Shown here in pieces: positions 7,703-17,375 of a stretch of DNA of 64,000 nt. The number at the start of each line of letters is the position of its first letter. Positions within the stretch are counted from its first letter, which is position 1. A model generated the notes under the pieces. The model was not told the origin of the DNA. It did not search any database and was given only the letters and a program-made list of their open reading frames with translations. Where the stretch lies: assembly GCF_014384985.1 (NCBI RefSeq), contig NZ_JACRSX010000008.1:61595-125594 (forward strand), read 5' to 3'. The translations under genes and the position numbers were made by a program. Source of the DNA: Jutongia huaianensis (GTDB lineage: Bacteria; Bacillota; Clostridia; Lachnospirales; Lachnospiraceae).

Positions 7703-10700
7703 ATGAGACGAAACAAAGAGATAAGGGAAAACAAAGAAGAGAAACAAAAAAAGGGGAAAACAAATAAAAGAAAATTGGTCCGTATCCTTCTTGGATTGGT
7801 TCTGACGGCAGCGACGGTGACAGCGTCCCTTTCAGGAATTGATTATATTGGAGCAAAATCCAAAATGAATCAGCTTTCTTCGGAAAATAATGTTTCCGAG
7901 AATGGAAATCTGGAAGAAAGCAGCGAATTTCGAAAGCTGACTGACAGCTATCTGCAGGCACTGGAGCTTTATCTGAATATCCGCAGGCTGGGAAGTGTGG
8001 ACGGCTCCGTATATACAGGGAAAATGGAGAATATGCCATTTCTGCAGACAGGAACAGGAGCTGAAAAAAAGGTAGTTACATTGAAAGAAGCAGCCGGCTG
8101 GAAAGGTCATAATTATGATTATGACGGATATCTTTCAAACTACATTAACGGCTTTGAAAAGTACAGCAAAGAAAATGTCAGTATCTACAAAAAGGCATCG
8201 CAGCTTCTTTCGCTGAAACAGGTTTATTTTGCAAGAGGCAACTGGGAGAAAAGTACGCTTTATTATACGGTAGCCTCCGGGGAAAATTTCTCCAAAAAAG
8301 ACTGGAAGAATATGGAGAAACAAGGGGAAAAAACTACGGAAATCAAGCGTTATGACGGACAGGAAACATTATTGCCGGGACTGCAGGGGGGAAATCGGGA
8401 AACGGAGACCATGGAGGTGGATCTGACAAAGGGAACGCAGAAGGTAGGACTTCATTCCGATTATGCCCGGTGGCTTGGACAGATGTATCCAAATTATGCC
8501 AAAGGATGGCTGCTGTATCAGATGGCTCTTGCCGCAGAGAATAACTTTCAGGGAAAAGGAGAGGATGGAACCGGATATAAGAGTTATTATGGGGATCTTA
8601 TGGAAGATTACCGGAAAGCACACCGCATTACGGATCTGTACAATATTGAGGAAAATTCAAAGCTGGTGGAAGACACAAACATTGTGTATGTCTATAATTC
8701 TTTGGGGGAAGAGGACAATCACACAGCACTTCGTCTGGATATGAACGATAAACTTTATTATAATGGTGGAAAGTCGGATTTTACCCTGAAAAACTTCTTA
8801 AAGGATCCAATGGCATATTATAGTGATGCAGAGGACAATGATGAAGGGTGTTATGTCTATGATGAAAGTCTGGAAAAATACACAGAAGAGATCAAAAAGA
8901 AAGGGCAGAAGCTCATGGAGAATGCTATAGGGGCACCGTGGAATATAGGAAGGCCTCTTTGTAATGAGACTATGGCAGCAGACATGGCGCAGTTTTTGCT
9001 GAGCTTTGGAAAAGGACTTGAAGACTTTTTACAAAAATCCGGATTTTTATATAATGTAACTCTGGACAAAAAGTGTCTCATTACAAAAAATGAAAAATGG
9101 GCATCTTATGTGGATAATCTCCAGCGTGCAGCCATTGATGAGAACAAAACATCCTATGATTATAAATATGCGATATATGATGCCAGAGGAGAGGTATATC
9201 AGACCAACTGGAGCTGGCATGGCTTTGAAAATTCCGGAGATTTGAAGGAATTTCTGAAAAAGATGACGAATTCCCATCAGAATGCCTATGTGGTCGTGGG
9301 ATATCCGGTATTAGATATCACCTCACCGGGTAAGACAAGTGGTATGGCATCCTTATATAAGGATTATCAGGAAACACAGAAACAGTATCTGCGGGCAAAG
9401 GATACAGCAAAACAAAGTATTCTTATCTTTGCGATCGGTCTTTTAAGTATGCTGCTTGCATTCTTTGGTCTGGCCGTGACAAGCACAACGACGCAGGGAA
9501 AGGAAAGACGGATTCAAAAGCTTCCGTCTGAGATTCTGGCTGTGGCTGCGTTGGTGGGAATATATCTGCTGAATGGATCAGTATATGATCTGTGTCATAT
9601 TTCCAACCGGGAACAGACAATGGAGCAGACGAATATCGGAAATATAAGTATTACCAGACTTGCAGATGCCTTATTGATCGCAGCGCTTGCGTTGGCGGTA
9701 ATGTTTTTCCTATTGGGGCTCATACAAAGAATCTGCCAGAAAAGACTGAAAGAGCACAGTTTGATCCGCTGGTGTTTCCGAAAGGGAAAAACGGGAGGAA
9801 CGATTGCTATATCAAAGCTGAAGGTATTTGTTCAAAAATATAAAGATACGAGAGCATTTGTAAGATATGGGACAGCAGTGATCGCCTTTGCTGTATTATG
9901 GCTTGTAATATGGATTGTCAGCTGGAATGTGGTGGTCAATTATTCTTTTGGTGTTTCTTACGGTATGACAGTTATTGTTTGTGTAATAGGACTTCCATTC
10001 CTTTTAATTGCCGGAGAAGGAGCCCTTTTAGCAGCAATGAGAAATGGGATTGCTGATGAGAAGATTCAGAAGGGTGCCGAGAGAATTGCACAGGGGGATA
10101 TCTCCTATCAGATCGGTCTGCCGGAAAAAGCCTCCAAAGAGCAGAAGGAGCTTGCAGATACCATCAACCATATCCGGCAGGGACTGGAAAGTGCGGTGGA
10201 AGAATCGGTGCGAAGCGAACGGATGAAAACGGAGCTGATCACCAATGTATCCCACGATATCAAAACACCGCTGACTTCCGTGATCAATTATGTGGACTTG
10301 TTGAAGCGAGAGCATATCGACAATGAGAGAGCACAGGAGTATCTGGATGTTCTTGACCGCAAATCCATGCGTCTGAAAAGCCTGATCGAGGATCTGGTAG
10401 AAGCATCGAAGGCATCCTCCGGAACCATAGAGCTGCAGATCACTACATTGAATTTTGGGGAACTGGTCAATCAGACCAATGGCGAGTTTGAAGAAAAGTT
10501 TGAGCAGGCAGGTCTGTCTCTTGTGGCAGAGATATCGGAACAGCCGGTCCGGTTTAAGGGAGATGGGAGAAGAGTTTTCCGGATACTGGAGAATCTTTAT
10601 GGCAATGTAGCCAAATATGCACTGGAAGGAACGAGAGTTTATGTGACATTATCTGAAAAAGAGGATCGTATTACCGGACAGAAAATGGCGGAATTTTCTA

Positions 10701-10909
10701 TCAAAAATATCTCCAGGGAACGGCTCGACATCAGCCCGGATGAACTGATGGAGCGTTTTGTCAGGGGAGATGCTTCCAGGACAACAGAGGGAAGCGGGCT
10801 GGGCCTTTATATTGCCAATAATCTGACGGAGCGGATGGGAGGAAAATTTGAAATACGTCTGGACGGAGATTTGTTCCATGTAACAGTTTCCTTTCCGGTA
10901 GAGAAATAA
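7703..10909 (+). CDS. Large multi-pass sensor histidine kinase
   Basis: 1068 residues, about twice the usual length. A basic N terminus is followed by one membrane helix at about 29-55, then about 515 residues outside the cell with no domain I recognise, then about five more helices (about 574-595, 611-632, 655-676, 724-746, 754-776). A HAMP-like linker, a HisKA domain with phospho-acceptor His851 (NVSHDIKTPLTSVINY) and a HATPase domain (N box LENLYGNVAKYAL, G boxes near GSGLGLYIANNL) complete it. An AGGGGGG site precedes the ATG. It pairs with the regulator just upstream. The large ectodomain is rich in Tyr, Asn and Lys and probably senses an extracellular or envelope cue; the ligand is unknown. 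Confidence 0.92.
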   Translation: MRRNKEIRENKEEKQKKGKTNKRKLVRILLGLVLTAATVTASLSGIDYIGAKSKMNQLSSENNVSENGNLEESSEFRKLTDSYLQALELYLNIRRLGSVDGSVYTGKMENMPFLQTGTGAEKKVVTLKEAAGWKGHNYDYDGYLSNYINGFEKYSKENVSIYKKASQLLSLKQVYFARGNWEKSTLYYTVASGENFSKKDWKNMEKQGEKTTEIKRYDGQETLLPGLQGGNRETETMEVDLTKGTQKVGLHSDYARWLGQMYPNYAKGWLLYQMALAAENNFQGKGEDGTGYKSYYGDLMEDYRKAHRITDLYNIEENSKLVEDTNIVYVYNSLGEEDNHTALRLDMNDKLYYNGGKSDFTLKNFLKDPMAYYSDAEDNDEGCYVYDESLEKYTEEIKKKGQKLMENAIGAPWNIGRPLCNETMAADMAQFLLSFGKGLEDFLQKSGFLYNVTLDKKCLITKNEKWASYVDNLQRAAIDENKTSYDYKYAIYDARGEVYQTNWSWHGFENSGDLKEFLKKMTNSHQNAYVVVGYPVLDITSPGKTSGMASLYKDYQETQKQYLRAKDTAKQSILIFAIGLLSMLLAFFGLAVTSTTTQGKERRIQKLPSEILAVAALVGIYLLNGSVYDLCHISNREQTMEQTNIGNISITRLADALLIAALALAVMFFLLGLIQRICQKRLKEHSLIRWCFRKGKTGGTIAISKLKVFVQKYKDTRAFVRYGTAVIAFAVLWLVIWIVSWNVVVNYSFGVSYGMTVIVCVIGLPFLLIAGEGALLAAMRNGIADEKIQKGAERIAQGDISYQIGLPEKASKEQKELADTINHIRQGLESAVEESVRSERMKTELITNVSHDIKTPLTSVINYVDLLKREHIDNERAQEYLDVLDRKSMRLKSLIEDLVEASKASSGTIELQITTLNFGELVNQTNGEFEEKFEQAGLSLVAEISEQPVRFKGDGRRVFRILENLYGNVAKYALEGTRVYVTLSEKEDRITGQKMAEFSIKNISRERLDISPDELMERFVRGDASRTTEGSGLGLYIANNLTERMGGKFEIRLDGDLFHVTVSFPVEK

Positions 10910-10927
10910 AATTGTCTGCAGAAAAGA

Positions 10928-10973
10928 GATTGCTGCTTCATAAATAAAATTTGTGAAGCAGCGGTCTTTTTTT
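10928..10973 (+). terminator. Intrinsic terminator after the sensor kinase gene
   Basis: GCTGCTTCA (10932-10940) pairs with TGAAGCAGC (10954-10962), with extra weak pairs outside, and is followed by TCTTTTTTT. It ends the two-component operon. Confidence 0.85.
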
Positions 10974-11006
10974 GATAAGAGGATGAAGTAAAAGTCGGAG
11001 ATATAT

Positions 11007-11034
11007 TTGACAAGTAGGTTTTTCTTTGTATAAT
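11007..11034 (+). promoter_or_regulatory. Perfect consensus sigma-A promoter for the GGDEF/EAL gene
   Basis: TTGACA (11007-11012), 16-bp spacer, TATAAT (11029-11034). The start site would be near 11041. This excludes the in-frame TTG at 11026 as a start codon because it lies within the promoter. Confidence 0.8.
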
Positions 11035-11076
11035 GTATTTGGAGTGATTATGTTTGGAGTGGAGGAGAAATTCCGT

Positions 11077-13359
11077 ATGGACAAAATATATATGGTTTTA
11101 TTGGTGTTGATGATCATACCCATATTGATCTGTATCAGATATGCCCGAAAAATAAAAAGTGATGTGGCGGCTTCCATTGTGAAATGTCTTGTTTTTGCAA
11201 TTATAACGATTTTAAGTAATGGTTTGTTTGTATTTTCAATAGACGAAACATTTGCATACTTAATGGAAGCTTTATATCTTTTTTCTATTGATATGGTTTT
11301 AATATACATATTACAGTATTCCCAGCAATATACGATGGTATTTAATGAAATTTCTCCGTTTCGTACGGGATGCTTTATAGTGGCATATCTGGATGGAATA
11401 TCTTTGTTTGCAAATACGTTTTTGCATAATATATTTACTTTAAATAAAGTAAGTTATATGAATTATGAGTTGTTTCATATCGGAACCAAATCTGTTTTTT
11501 ATCATCTTCATTTTGTTTTTGCTTTTTGTCTGGTATTCTGTATTATTGCGTCATTTATCACAAAAATTACGAGGATTCCATATTTTTATCGCAAGAAATA
11601 CTTTCCGATCCTAGTAGTAATCTGTGTGATTCTTGTGCTGAATGTGGTATGTGACCTGTCTGAATTTCCGGTAGATCTGTCGCTTCCGTTTTTTGTGTTT
11701 GCGGCGATATTGATCTGTTATCTGAGTCTGTACCGTTCTCCTAAGGAGCTGGTAGACAAAACACTGTCTATTGTGGTAACGGAAATGAACAATATGGTAA
11801 TCTGTTTTGATATTAATAATGAATGTGTCTATGCAAATGATCGGGCATTGGAAATGTTTCGTATCTCGGAAGGCAGTCTGCAAGCCGTTTCAGAGTATGC
11901 AAAAGCCTGGCTTGCTGAAAATGATATTGAAAACCGGGATTCTCTTGAGTGGAGTGATCAGAAAATCATTGATAATAAAATTCATTATTTTGATATTGAG
12001 TATCGGAAATTATTTGATCAAAAGAAGGAATACATAGGATTTTTCCTGAATCTGGTTGATAACACAGAAAAACATCTTGCACTGGAACAGGAGAGGTATC
12101 TTGCAACACATGATACATTGACAGGATTATACAATAAAAGCCATTTTGCAGTGAAATCGGCTGAGATCCTGAAGTCTCATCCGGATGAGGAGTGGCTGTT
12201 ACTTAGTTCCAATATTAAGGACTTTAAGCTGATCAATGATCTTTTTGGAATGGAAAAGGGGAATGAGGTGTTAAAGATGGAGGCCGGTCTTTTGAAAGAG
12301 AGATGCCGTGACGGAATTGTCTATGGCAGGATCGGTGGAGATAAATTTGCAATATGTATGCCGAAGGCAAGATTTCAGGAGGAGTATTTTACTGATGCTA
12401 TACAGACAATGGGACAGGTATTTAACAATGATCTGTATCATCTTCATATATATATTGGTGTTTATGAAATTACGGATATCAATGAAGATATTTCCATTAT
12501 GTGCGATAAAGCAAATTTTGCGATCAAGACATTGAATGAAAATTATGCCAGATCCATTGCCTATTATAATGACACCATATTAAATAATACGATTTTGGAA
12601 AAGCAGCTTGTGGGAGATTTTGATCAGGCACTTAAAGAGAAACAATTCTGTATGTATTTACAGCCACAGATGACATCGGAGGGCAAAATGCTTGGGGCAG
12701 AGGCGCTGGTGAGATGGCAGCATCCAAAACGGGGTCTGATCTTTCCGGGTGATTTTATCGAGGTGTTTGAAAAAACAGGGCTGATCTACCGGCTGGACCG
12801 GTTTATCTGGGAGCTTGCCGTACAAAAGCTTGCCCGGTGGCAGCAGGAGGGACACAGTGATTTATATATATCTGTTAATATTTCTACCAAAGATTTTTAC
12901 TATATGAATGTGTATGAAACTATTACCGCACTTGTAGAAAAATATCGCATCATTCCATCGACATTGAAGCTGGAGATCACGGAAACGGCAATTATGACAG
13001 GAACTGCCGGAGAGCTTGATATGATCGAGCAGTTCCGGGAATATGGTTTTCAGGTGGAAATTGATGATTTTGGAAGCGGATATTCTTCTTTCAACACATT
13101 AAAGGATATGGATGTGGATGTTCTCAAAATAGATATGGGCTTTTTAAGGACATCAAAACCGGAAAATCTGGAAAAAAGCATGTCTATCTTAAATATGATC
13201 ATCTCTCTCAGTAAAACACTTGGTCTTTCTGTGGTGACGGAGGGAGTTGAGACAAAGGAACAGGTTGTGAAGCTGACCCAGATGGGGTGTAGAATTTATC
13301 AGGGATATTATTTTTCAAAGCCGATTCCGGTAGAGGAGTTTGAAAAGCGGTATATGTAA
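11077..13359 (+). CDS. Membrane GGDEF-EAL protein, likely c-di-GMP phosphodiesterase
   Basis: 760 residues. About 1-230 hold roughly seven membrane helices, followed by a PAS-like segment (about 235-335), a GGDEF-type domain (about 340-490) and an EAL domain (about 510-760). The cyclase signature reads GGDKF instead of GGDEF (about residue 419), so synthesis of c-di-GMP is probably lost. The EAL domain keeps its catalytic set: EALVRW, SVNIS, EITE, IDDFGSGYSS, the Lys of LKIDMGF, the Glu of VTEGVE and the Gln of YQGYYFSKP. It should therefore hydrolyse c-di-GMP, with the GGDKF part perhaps binding GTP. The ATG at 11077 follows a GGAGGAG site; the ATG at 11050 is an alternative. The gene is AT-richer than its neighbours. 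Confidence 0.88.
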   Translation: MDKIYMVLLVLMIIPILICIRYARKIKSDVAASIVKCLVFAIITILSNGLFVFSIDETFAYLMEALYLFSIDMVLIYILQYSQQYTMVFNEISPFRTGCFIVAYLDGISLFANTFLHNIFTLNKVSYMNYELFHIGTKSVFYHLHFVFAFCLVFCIIASFITKITRIPYFYRKKYFPILVVICVILVLNVVCDLSEFPVDLSLPFFVFAAILICYLSLYRSPKELVDKTLSIVVTEMNNMVICFDINNECVYANDRALEMFRISEGSLQAVSEYAKAWLAENDIENRDSLEWSDQKIIDNKIHYFDIEYRKLFDQKKEYIGFFLNLVDNTEKHLALEQERYLATHDTLTGLYNKSHFAVKSAEILKSHPDEEWLLLSSNIKDFKLINDLFGMEKGNEVLKMEAGLLKERCRDGIVYGRIGGDKFAICMPKARFQEEYFTDAIQTMGQVFNNDLYHLHIYIGVYEITDINEDISIMCDKANFAIKTLNENYARSIAYYNDTILNNTILEKQLVGDFDQALKEKQFCMYLQPQMTSEGKMLGAEALVRWQHPKRGLIFPGDFIEVFEKTGLIYRLDRFIWELAVQKLARWQQEGHSDLYISVNISTKDFYYMNVYETITALVEKYRIIPSTLKLEITETAIMTGTAGELDMIEQFREYGFQVEIDDFGSGYSSFNTLKDMDVDVLKIDMGFLRTSKPENLEKSMSILNMIISLSKTLGLSVVTEGVETKEQVVKLTQMGCRIYQGYYFSKPIPVEEFEKRYM

Positions 13360-13383
13360 AAATTTCTCTTGACTGAGAATTTG

Positions 13384-13392
13384 TGATACAAT
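13384..13392 (+). promoter_or_regulatory. Candidate extended -10 promoter
   Basis: TG-A-TACAAT is an extended -10 element. A TTGACT lies only 12 bp upstream, too close to act as a normal -35 box. It could drive the secreted metallo-beta-lactamase-fold gene. Confidence 0.35.
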
Positions 13393-13443
13393 GAATAAAA
13401 GAGTATTTATAGAACTCATTTTATGCAGAAGGAGGAGGTTTCT

Positions 13444-14634
13444 TTGCACACAATAAAAAAACGGATCATTATGACTTTCCTGATGGCGGCAATGCTTGTT
13501 GGCGGGCTGACAGGGCTTGATGGTACATATTATGAAAGCCGGTCCGGGCAGCAGGAGGGGCAGGGGGTTCAAAAGGCTGCAGCGGCAGGAAAGTCCACAA
13601 TGAAGGTTCACTATATTGATGTAGGGCAGGGGAGTGCTGTGCTGGTACAGTCCGGTGTCCATTTTATGCTGATCGATGGTGGAGACAGTGATGCGTCGTC
13701 CAAAGTAGTCAGCTATCTGAAACGTCAGAAGGTAAAGAAGCTTGATTATGTGGTTGTAAGCCATTATGATTCAGATCATTTGAACGGAGTCGTGGGAGCT
13801 TTAAATGTATTTAAGGTGAAAAGGGTGATCGCTCCGGCTTATACAGCGGATTCCAGAGTATATGAGTCTTACTGTAATATCATTGCCCAGAAGAAGATTG
13901 CGACAACAAGGCCGAAGGTCGGTAAAAAATATAAGCTGGGAAAGGCCCGATTTACGATTCTGGCACCAAACAGCAGTGGCTATGTGGATGAAAACAATTA
14001 TTCCATTGCATTAAAGCTGGTCAATGGAAAGAACCGCTTTGTGATCACCGGAGACGCGGAAACGGAAAGTGAATATGAAATGGTGGAAAATGGGCAGAAT
14101 CTTTCCTGTGATGTTTATATGGCAGGCCATCACGGGAGTGCAAATTCATCTTCCCAGAAGCTTCTGCAGGCAATGAAACCGAAATATACTGTGATCAGTT
14201 GCGGTGCTGACAATAATTATGGTCATCCGGCGCAGAGTGCCATGAGCCGTCTGAAAGCAATCGGCACAAAGATCTTCCGGACAGATGCTCAGGGAACCAT
14301 CGTTGCGACAAGCAATGGAAGCAGGATTAAATGGAACAAGAGCCCAAGCAAGCTGTGGTCTTACCGGGAGTATGGCAGCAGTACACTGATCGGGGCAGAC
14401 GGTTCCGAGAGTCAGATATCCGGAGATGATACATCCGGCAGTGACAATACGGCAAGCAGTGCGCCGGCGCTTGCAAACGGACAGAAATATATTGGTAATG
14501 TCAATTCCAAAAAGTTCCATCTGCCAAGCTGCAACGGACTTCCCTATGAGAAGAACAGGGCATATTTTGACAGTATTGATGCTGCGCATCAGGCAGGATA
14601 TTCGCCATGCGGTTTGTGTCGTCCGGAAGGCTAA
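13444..14634 (+). CDS. Secreted metallo-beta-lactamase-fold hydrolase with C-terminal cysteine motif
   Basis: 396 residues. A signal peptide (about 1-30) precedes a metallo-beta-lactamase fold like the C-terminal part of ComEC: YIDVGQGSAVLVQ, MLIDGGD, the metal-binding SHYDSDHLNG and later ITGDAETESE and AGHHGSANS. The last about 45 residues (HLPSCNGLPY...YSPCGLCRPEG) form a small Cys/His module like the Ada-type zinc-binding domain often found at the end of such exported proteins. The start is the TTG at 13444, with AAGGAGGAGG just before it; the upstream ATG at 13423 overlaps that site. There are no competence membrane helices, so this is a standalone nuclease-like or phosphodiesterase-like enzyme. 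The substrate is unknown. Confidence 0.82.
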   Translation: MHTIKKRIIMTFLMAAMLVGGLTGLDGTYYESRSGQQEGQGVQKAAAAGKSTMKVHYIDVGQGSAVLVQSGVHFMLIDGGDSDASSKVVSYLKRQKVKKLDYVVVSHYDSDHLNGVVGALNVFKVKRVIAPAYTADSRVYESYCNIIAQKKIATTRPKVGKKYKLGKARFTILAPNSSGYVDENNYSIALKLVNGKNRFVITGDAETESEYEMVENGQNLSCDVYMAGHHGSANSSSQKLLQAMKPKYTVISCGADNNYGHPAQSAMSRLKAIGTKIFRTDAQGTIVATSNGSRIKWNKSPSKLWSYREYGSSTLIGADGSESQISGDDTSGSDNTASSAPALANGQKYIGNVNSKKFHLPSCNGLPYEKNRAYFDSIDAAHQAGYSPCGLCRPEG

Positions 14635-14686
14635 AGAAAAGATAATCACTCATTCATTAAGATTAGAGAAAAGGAGTTATAAACCT

Positions 14687-16156
14687 GTGGATAAATTAGA
14701 AATGACAAAGATAATCGAGACAATGGATATGACAGTGGCACCGCCGGAGACAGAGCCGGAGCGTCAGTATTACTTTATCCGGAAGCTGCAGATTTGGATG
14801 GAGGAACGGAAGGCGCAGCTTGGAAGACCACTGACGGCATGTGTGACTACCTTTGGCTGTCAGATGAATGCGAGGGATTCTGAAAAAATCCTTGGTATAC
14901 TGCAGATGATCGGCTATGAGGAGACAGATCAGGAGGAAGCGGATCTTGTCCTTTACAATACATGTACTGTCCGGGAAAATGCAAACTTAAAGGTGTATGG
15001 TCATCTGGGCCAGTTGAAGCGGTACAAAAAGCAGAATCCGGAAATGCTTACCATGCTTTGCGGATGTATGATGCAGGAAAAGACCGTGGTAGATAAGATC
15101 AAAACAAGCTACCGCAATGTGGATATTATTTTTGGAACCCACAATATATTTAAGTTTGCAGAGCTGTTGGCAATGCGTGTATTTGATGCCTCTGCGAAAA
15201 AGCGGATGATCGTGGATGTCTGGAAGGACACGGATGCGATTGTGGAGGAGCTTCCGATCGAGCGGAAATATTCCTTTAAGAGCGGTGTTAACATTATGTT
15301 TGGCTGCAACAACTTCTGCAGCTATTGTATCGTGCCGTATGTCCGGGGACGGGAGCGCAGCCGGGAACCGGAGGAGATCATTAAGGAGATCAAAGAACTG
15401 GTGGCAGATGGTGTTGTTGAAATTATGCTGCTGGGACAGAATGTCAATTCTTATGGAAAGAATCTGGAGCATCCGATCACCTTTGCGCAGCTTTTGAAGC
15501 AGGTGGATGAGATCGAGGGACTGGAGCGGATCCGTTTTATGACTTCGCATCCGAAGGATCTGTCGGATGAGCTGATTGATGTGATGACGCATTCTAAGAA
15601 GGTATGCAGACAGCTTCATTTACCGCTGCAGTCCGGCAGCAGCCGCCTGTTAAAGATTATGAATCGTCATTATACAAAGGAGAGTTATCTGGAGCTGGTT
15701 GCAAAGATTAAAAAGGCAATGCCGGATATTGCTCTGACCACAGATATTATTGTGGGATTTCCGGGAGAAACCGAGGAGGATTTTGAGGATACCATGGATG
15801 TGGTGGAGCAGGTAAAGTATGATAGTGCCTTTACCTTTATATACAGTAAGCGTACCGGAACTCCGGCTGCGGCTATGGAGGATCAGGTGCCGGAGGAGGT
15901 TGTCAAGGCACGGTTTGACCGTCTGCTAAAGAGGATTCAGGAGATTTCCGCTGAGAAAACACAGGCGGGAGCCGGTGCGGTAGAGGATGTGCTGGTGGAA
16001 GATGTGAATAAGCAGGAGGAAGGATATGTCACCGGCAGAACAGCCAAAAACTATCTGGTACATTTTCCGGGGGATGAATCTATGATCGGTAAGATCGTAC
16101 CGGTAAAGCTGTGTGAGAGTAAGGGATTCTATTATTATGGAAAGGTTGTCGAGTGA
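14687..16156 (+). CDS. miaB: tRNA-2-methylthio-N6-dimethylallyladenosine synthase MiaB
   Basis: 489 residues. Radical SAM methylthiotransferase that adds the 2-methylthio group to i6A37 of tRNAs. Visible parts: the N-terminal MTTase domain with three cluster cysteines (C58 in FGCQMN, C93 in NTCTV, and the Cys of LCGCMM), the radical SAM motif C207-x3-C211-x2-C214 (CNNFCSYC) with IVPYVRGRERSR, and a C-terminal TRAM domain. The HMM-style text VGFPGETEEDFEDT fits MiaB/RimO. I chose the GTG at 14687 behind AAAGGAG; an ATG at 14702 is possible. It lies about 50 bp after the exported hydrolase gene and 43 bp before dgt. Confidence 0.95.
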   Translation: MDKLEMTKIIETMDMTVAPPETEPERQYYFIRKLQIWMEERKAQLGRPLTACVTTFGCQMNARDSEKILGILQMIGYEETDQEEADLVLYNTCTVRENANLKVYGHLGQLKRYKKQNPEMLTMLCGCMMQEKTVVDKIKTSYRNVDIIFGTHNIFKFAELLAMRVFDASAKKRMIVDVWKDTDAIVEELPIERKYSFKSGVNIMFGCNNFCSYCIVPYVRGRERSREPEEIIKEIKELVADGVVEIMLLGQNVNSYGKNLEHPITFAQLLKQVDEIEGLERIRFMTSHPKDLSDELIDVMTHSKKVCRQLHLPLQSGSSRLLKIMNRHYTKESYLELVAKIKKAMPDIALTTDIIVGFPGETEEDFEDTMDVVEQVKYDSAFTFIYSKRTGTPAAAMEDQVPEEVVKARFDRLLKRIQEISAEKTQAGAGAVEDVLVEDVNKQEEGYVTGRTAKNYLVHFPGDESMIGKIVPVKLCESKGFYYYGKVVE

Positions 16157-16199
16157 GCGGTGGTGTTTGGACATCACAGAGAAAGGACTGGTGATCCCT

Positions 16200-17240
16200 A
16201 TGGAGCAGGAAAAAAATCTTCGGGAAAGACAGGAACAGAGAGAGCACGAGATTTTGGGAAAGTATGCCAGCTTTGCAGATGAGAGCAGAGGAAGGGAACG
16301 GACAGAGCCCCAGTGTGATATCCGCACGGATTATCAGAGGGACAGAGACCGTATCCTGCATAGTAAAGCGTTTCGGCGTCTTAAGCAGAAAACGCAGGTC
16401 TTTCTGGCTCCGGAGGGAGATCATTACCGGACCCGTATGACTCATACGCTGGAGGTGGCACAGAATGCCAGAACCATAGCAAGAGCCCTGCAGCTTAATG
16501 AGGATCTTACGGAGGCAATCGCATTGGGACATGATCTGGGGCATACTCCCTTCGGCCATGCCGGGGAGCGGGCGTTAAACCGGATCACGAAGGATCTGGG
16601 AGGCTTCCGGCATAATGAACAGAGTGTACGTGTGGTGGAGCGTCTGGAAAAAGAAGGAATGGGGCTGAATCTCACATGGGAGGTACGGGATGGCATTCTG
16701 AATCATCAGACCAGTCTGACACCGGCTACGCTGGAGGGCAAGATTGTCCGCCTTTCCGATAAGATTGCCTATATCAATTCTGATATTGATGATTCCATTC
16801 GTGCAGGACTGATCAAAGAGGAGGAAATTCCATACTGGCTGACGGATGTACTGGGGCACAGTACAAATTACCGGTTAAATACATTAGTCCACGATATCGT
16901 AAGAAACAGCGAAGGAAAAAACGATATCAGTATGTCGCCGGAGGTGGAGAAGGCGATGTTTTCCCTGCGAAGTTATATGTTTGAAAAGGTCTATACAAAT
17001 CCGGTGGCAAAGAGCGAGGAAAAGAAAGTAGAAATCCTGATCGAGCAGTTGTATGACTATTACATACATCATACCGAGGAGCTTCCAAGTGAATTCTCGG
17101 CACTGATTCTTCTGGGAGAGACGCCGGAACGGGCTGTCTGTGATTTTATTGCCTGTATGAGTGACCGTTATATGGTAAATCTTTATAAGGAGCTGATGAT
17201 CCCGAAAGCATGGAGTGTACTTGGAACAGAGCATCGTTAA
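16200..17240 (+). CDS. dgt: Deoxyguanosinetriphosphate triphosphohydrolase-like protein
   Basis: 346 residues. HD-domain enzyme of the dGTPase type, which splits dNTPs to nucleoside and triphosphate. Metal ligands are visible as H82 (THTLEVAQNARTIAR), H111-D112 (ALGHDLGHTPFGHAGE) and a later Asp in RLSDKIAYINSDIDD. An N-terminal RTDYQRDRDRILHSKAFRRL stretch is typical of this family. The start at 16200 has AAAGGA about 12 bp upstream; a GTG at 16191 is a poorer choice. The gene often sits next to dnaG in Clostridia, as here, but a terminator separates them. Confidence 0.92.
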   Translation: MEQEKNLRERQEQREHEILGKYASFADESRGRERTEPQCDIRTDYQRDRDRILHSKAFRRLKQKTQVFLAPEGDHYRTRMTHTLEVAQNARTIARALQLNEDLTEAIALGHDLGHTPFGHAGERALNRITKDLGGFRHNEQSVRVVERLEKEGMGLNLTWEVRDGILNHQTSLTPATLEGKIVRLSDKIAYINSDIDDSIRAGLIKEEEIPYWLTDVLGHSTNYRLNTLVHDIVRNSEGKNDISMSPEVEKAMFSLRSYMFEKVYTNPVAKSEEKKVEILIEQLYDYYIHHTEELPSEFSALILLGETPERAVCDFIACMSDRYMVNLYKELMIPKAWSVLGTEHR

Positions 17241-17303
17241 AGCTTGTGGCTGCCAGAGTTCAACCAAAATAAAAAAGAAAAAGGAAAAATAAAATCTTTG
17301 TCG

Positions 17304-17345
17304 AATAACTAATATAGTGGTTTGCGCTGTATTAGTTATTTTTGT
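17304..17345 (+). terminator. Intrinsic terminator between dgt and dnaG
   Basis: A 14-bp AT-rich stem (17304-17317 with 17327-17340) around a 9-base loop ends in TTTTT. It separates dgt from the dnaG-rpoD unit. No clear promoter was seen between it and dnaG. Confidence 0.8.
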
Positions 17346-17375
17346 GTAAAGGCCCAGTGAGAGGGAGGTGATACA

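Noticed and set aside
11026..11076. Upstream TTG extension of the GGDEF/EAL gene
   Set aside because: The TTG lies in the spacer next to a perfect -10 box, so it would not be in the mRNA; the ATG at 11077 has a good site.
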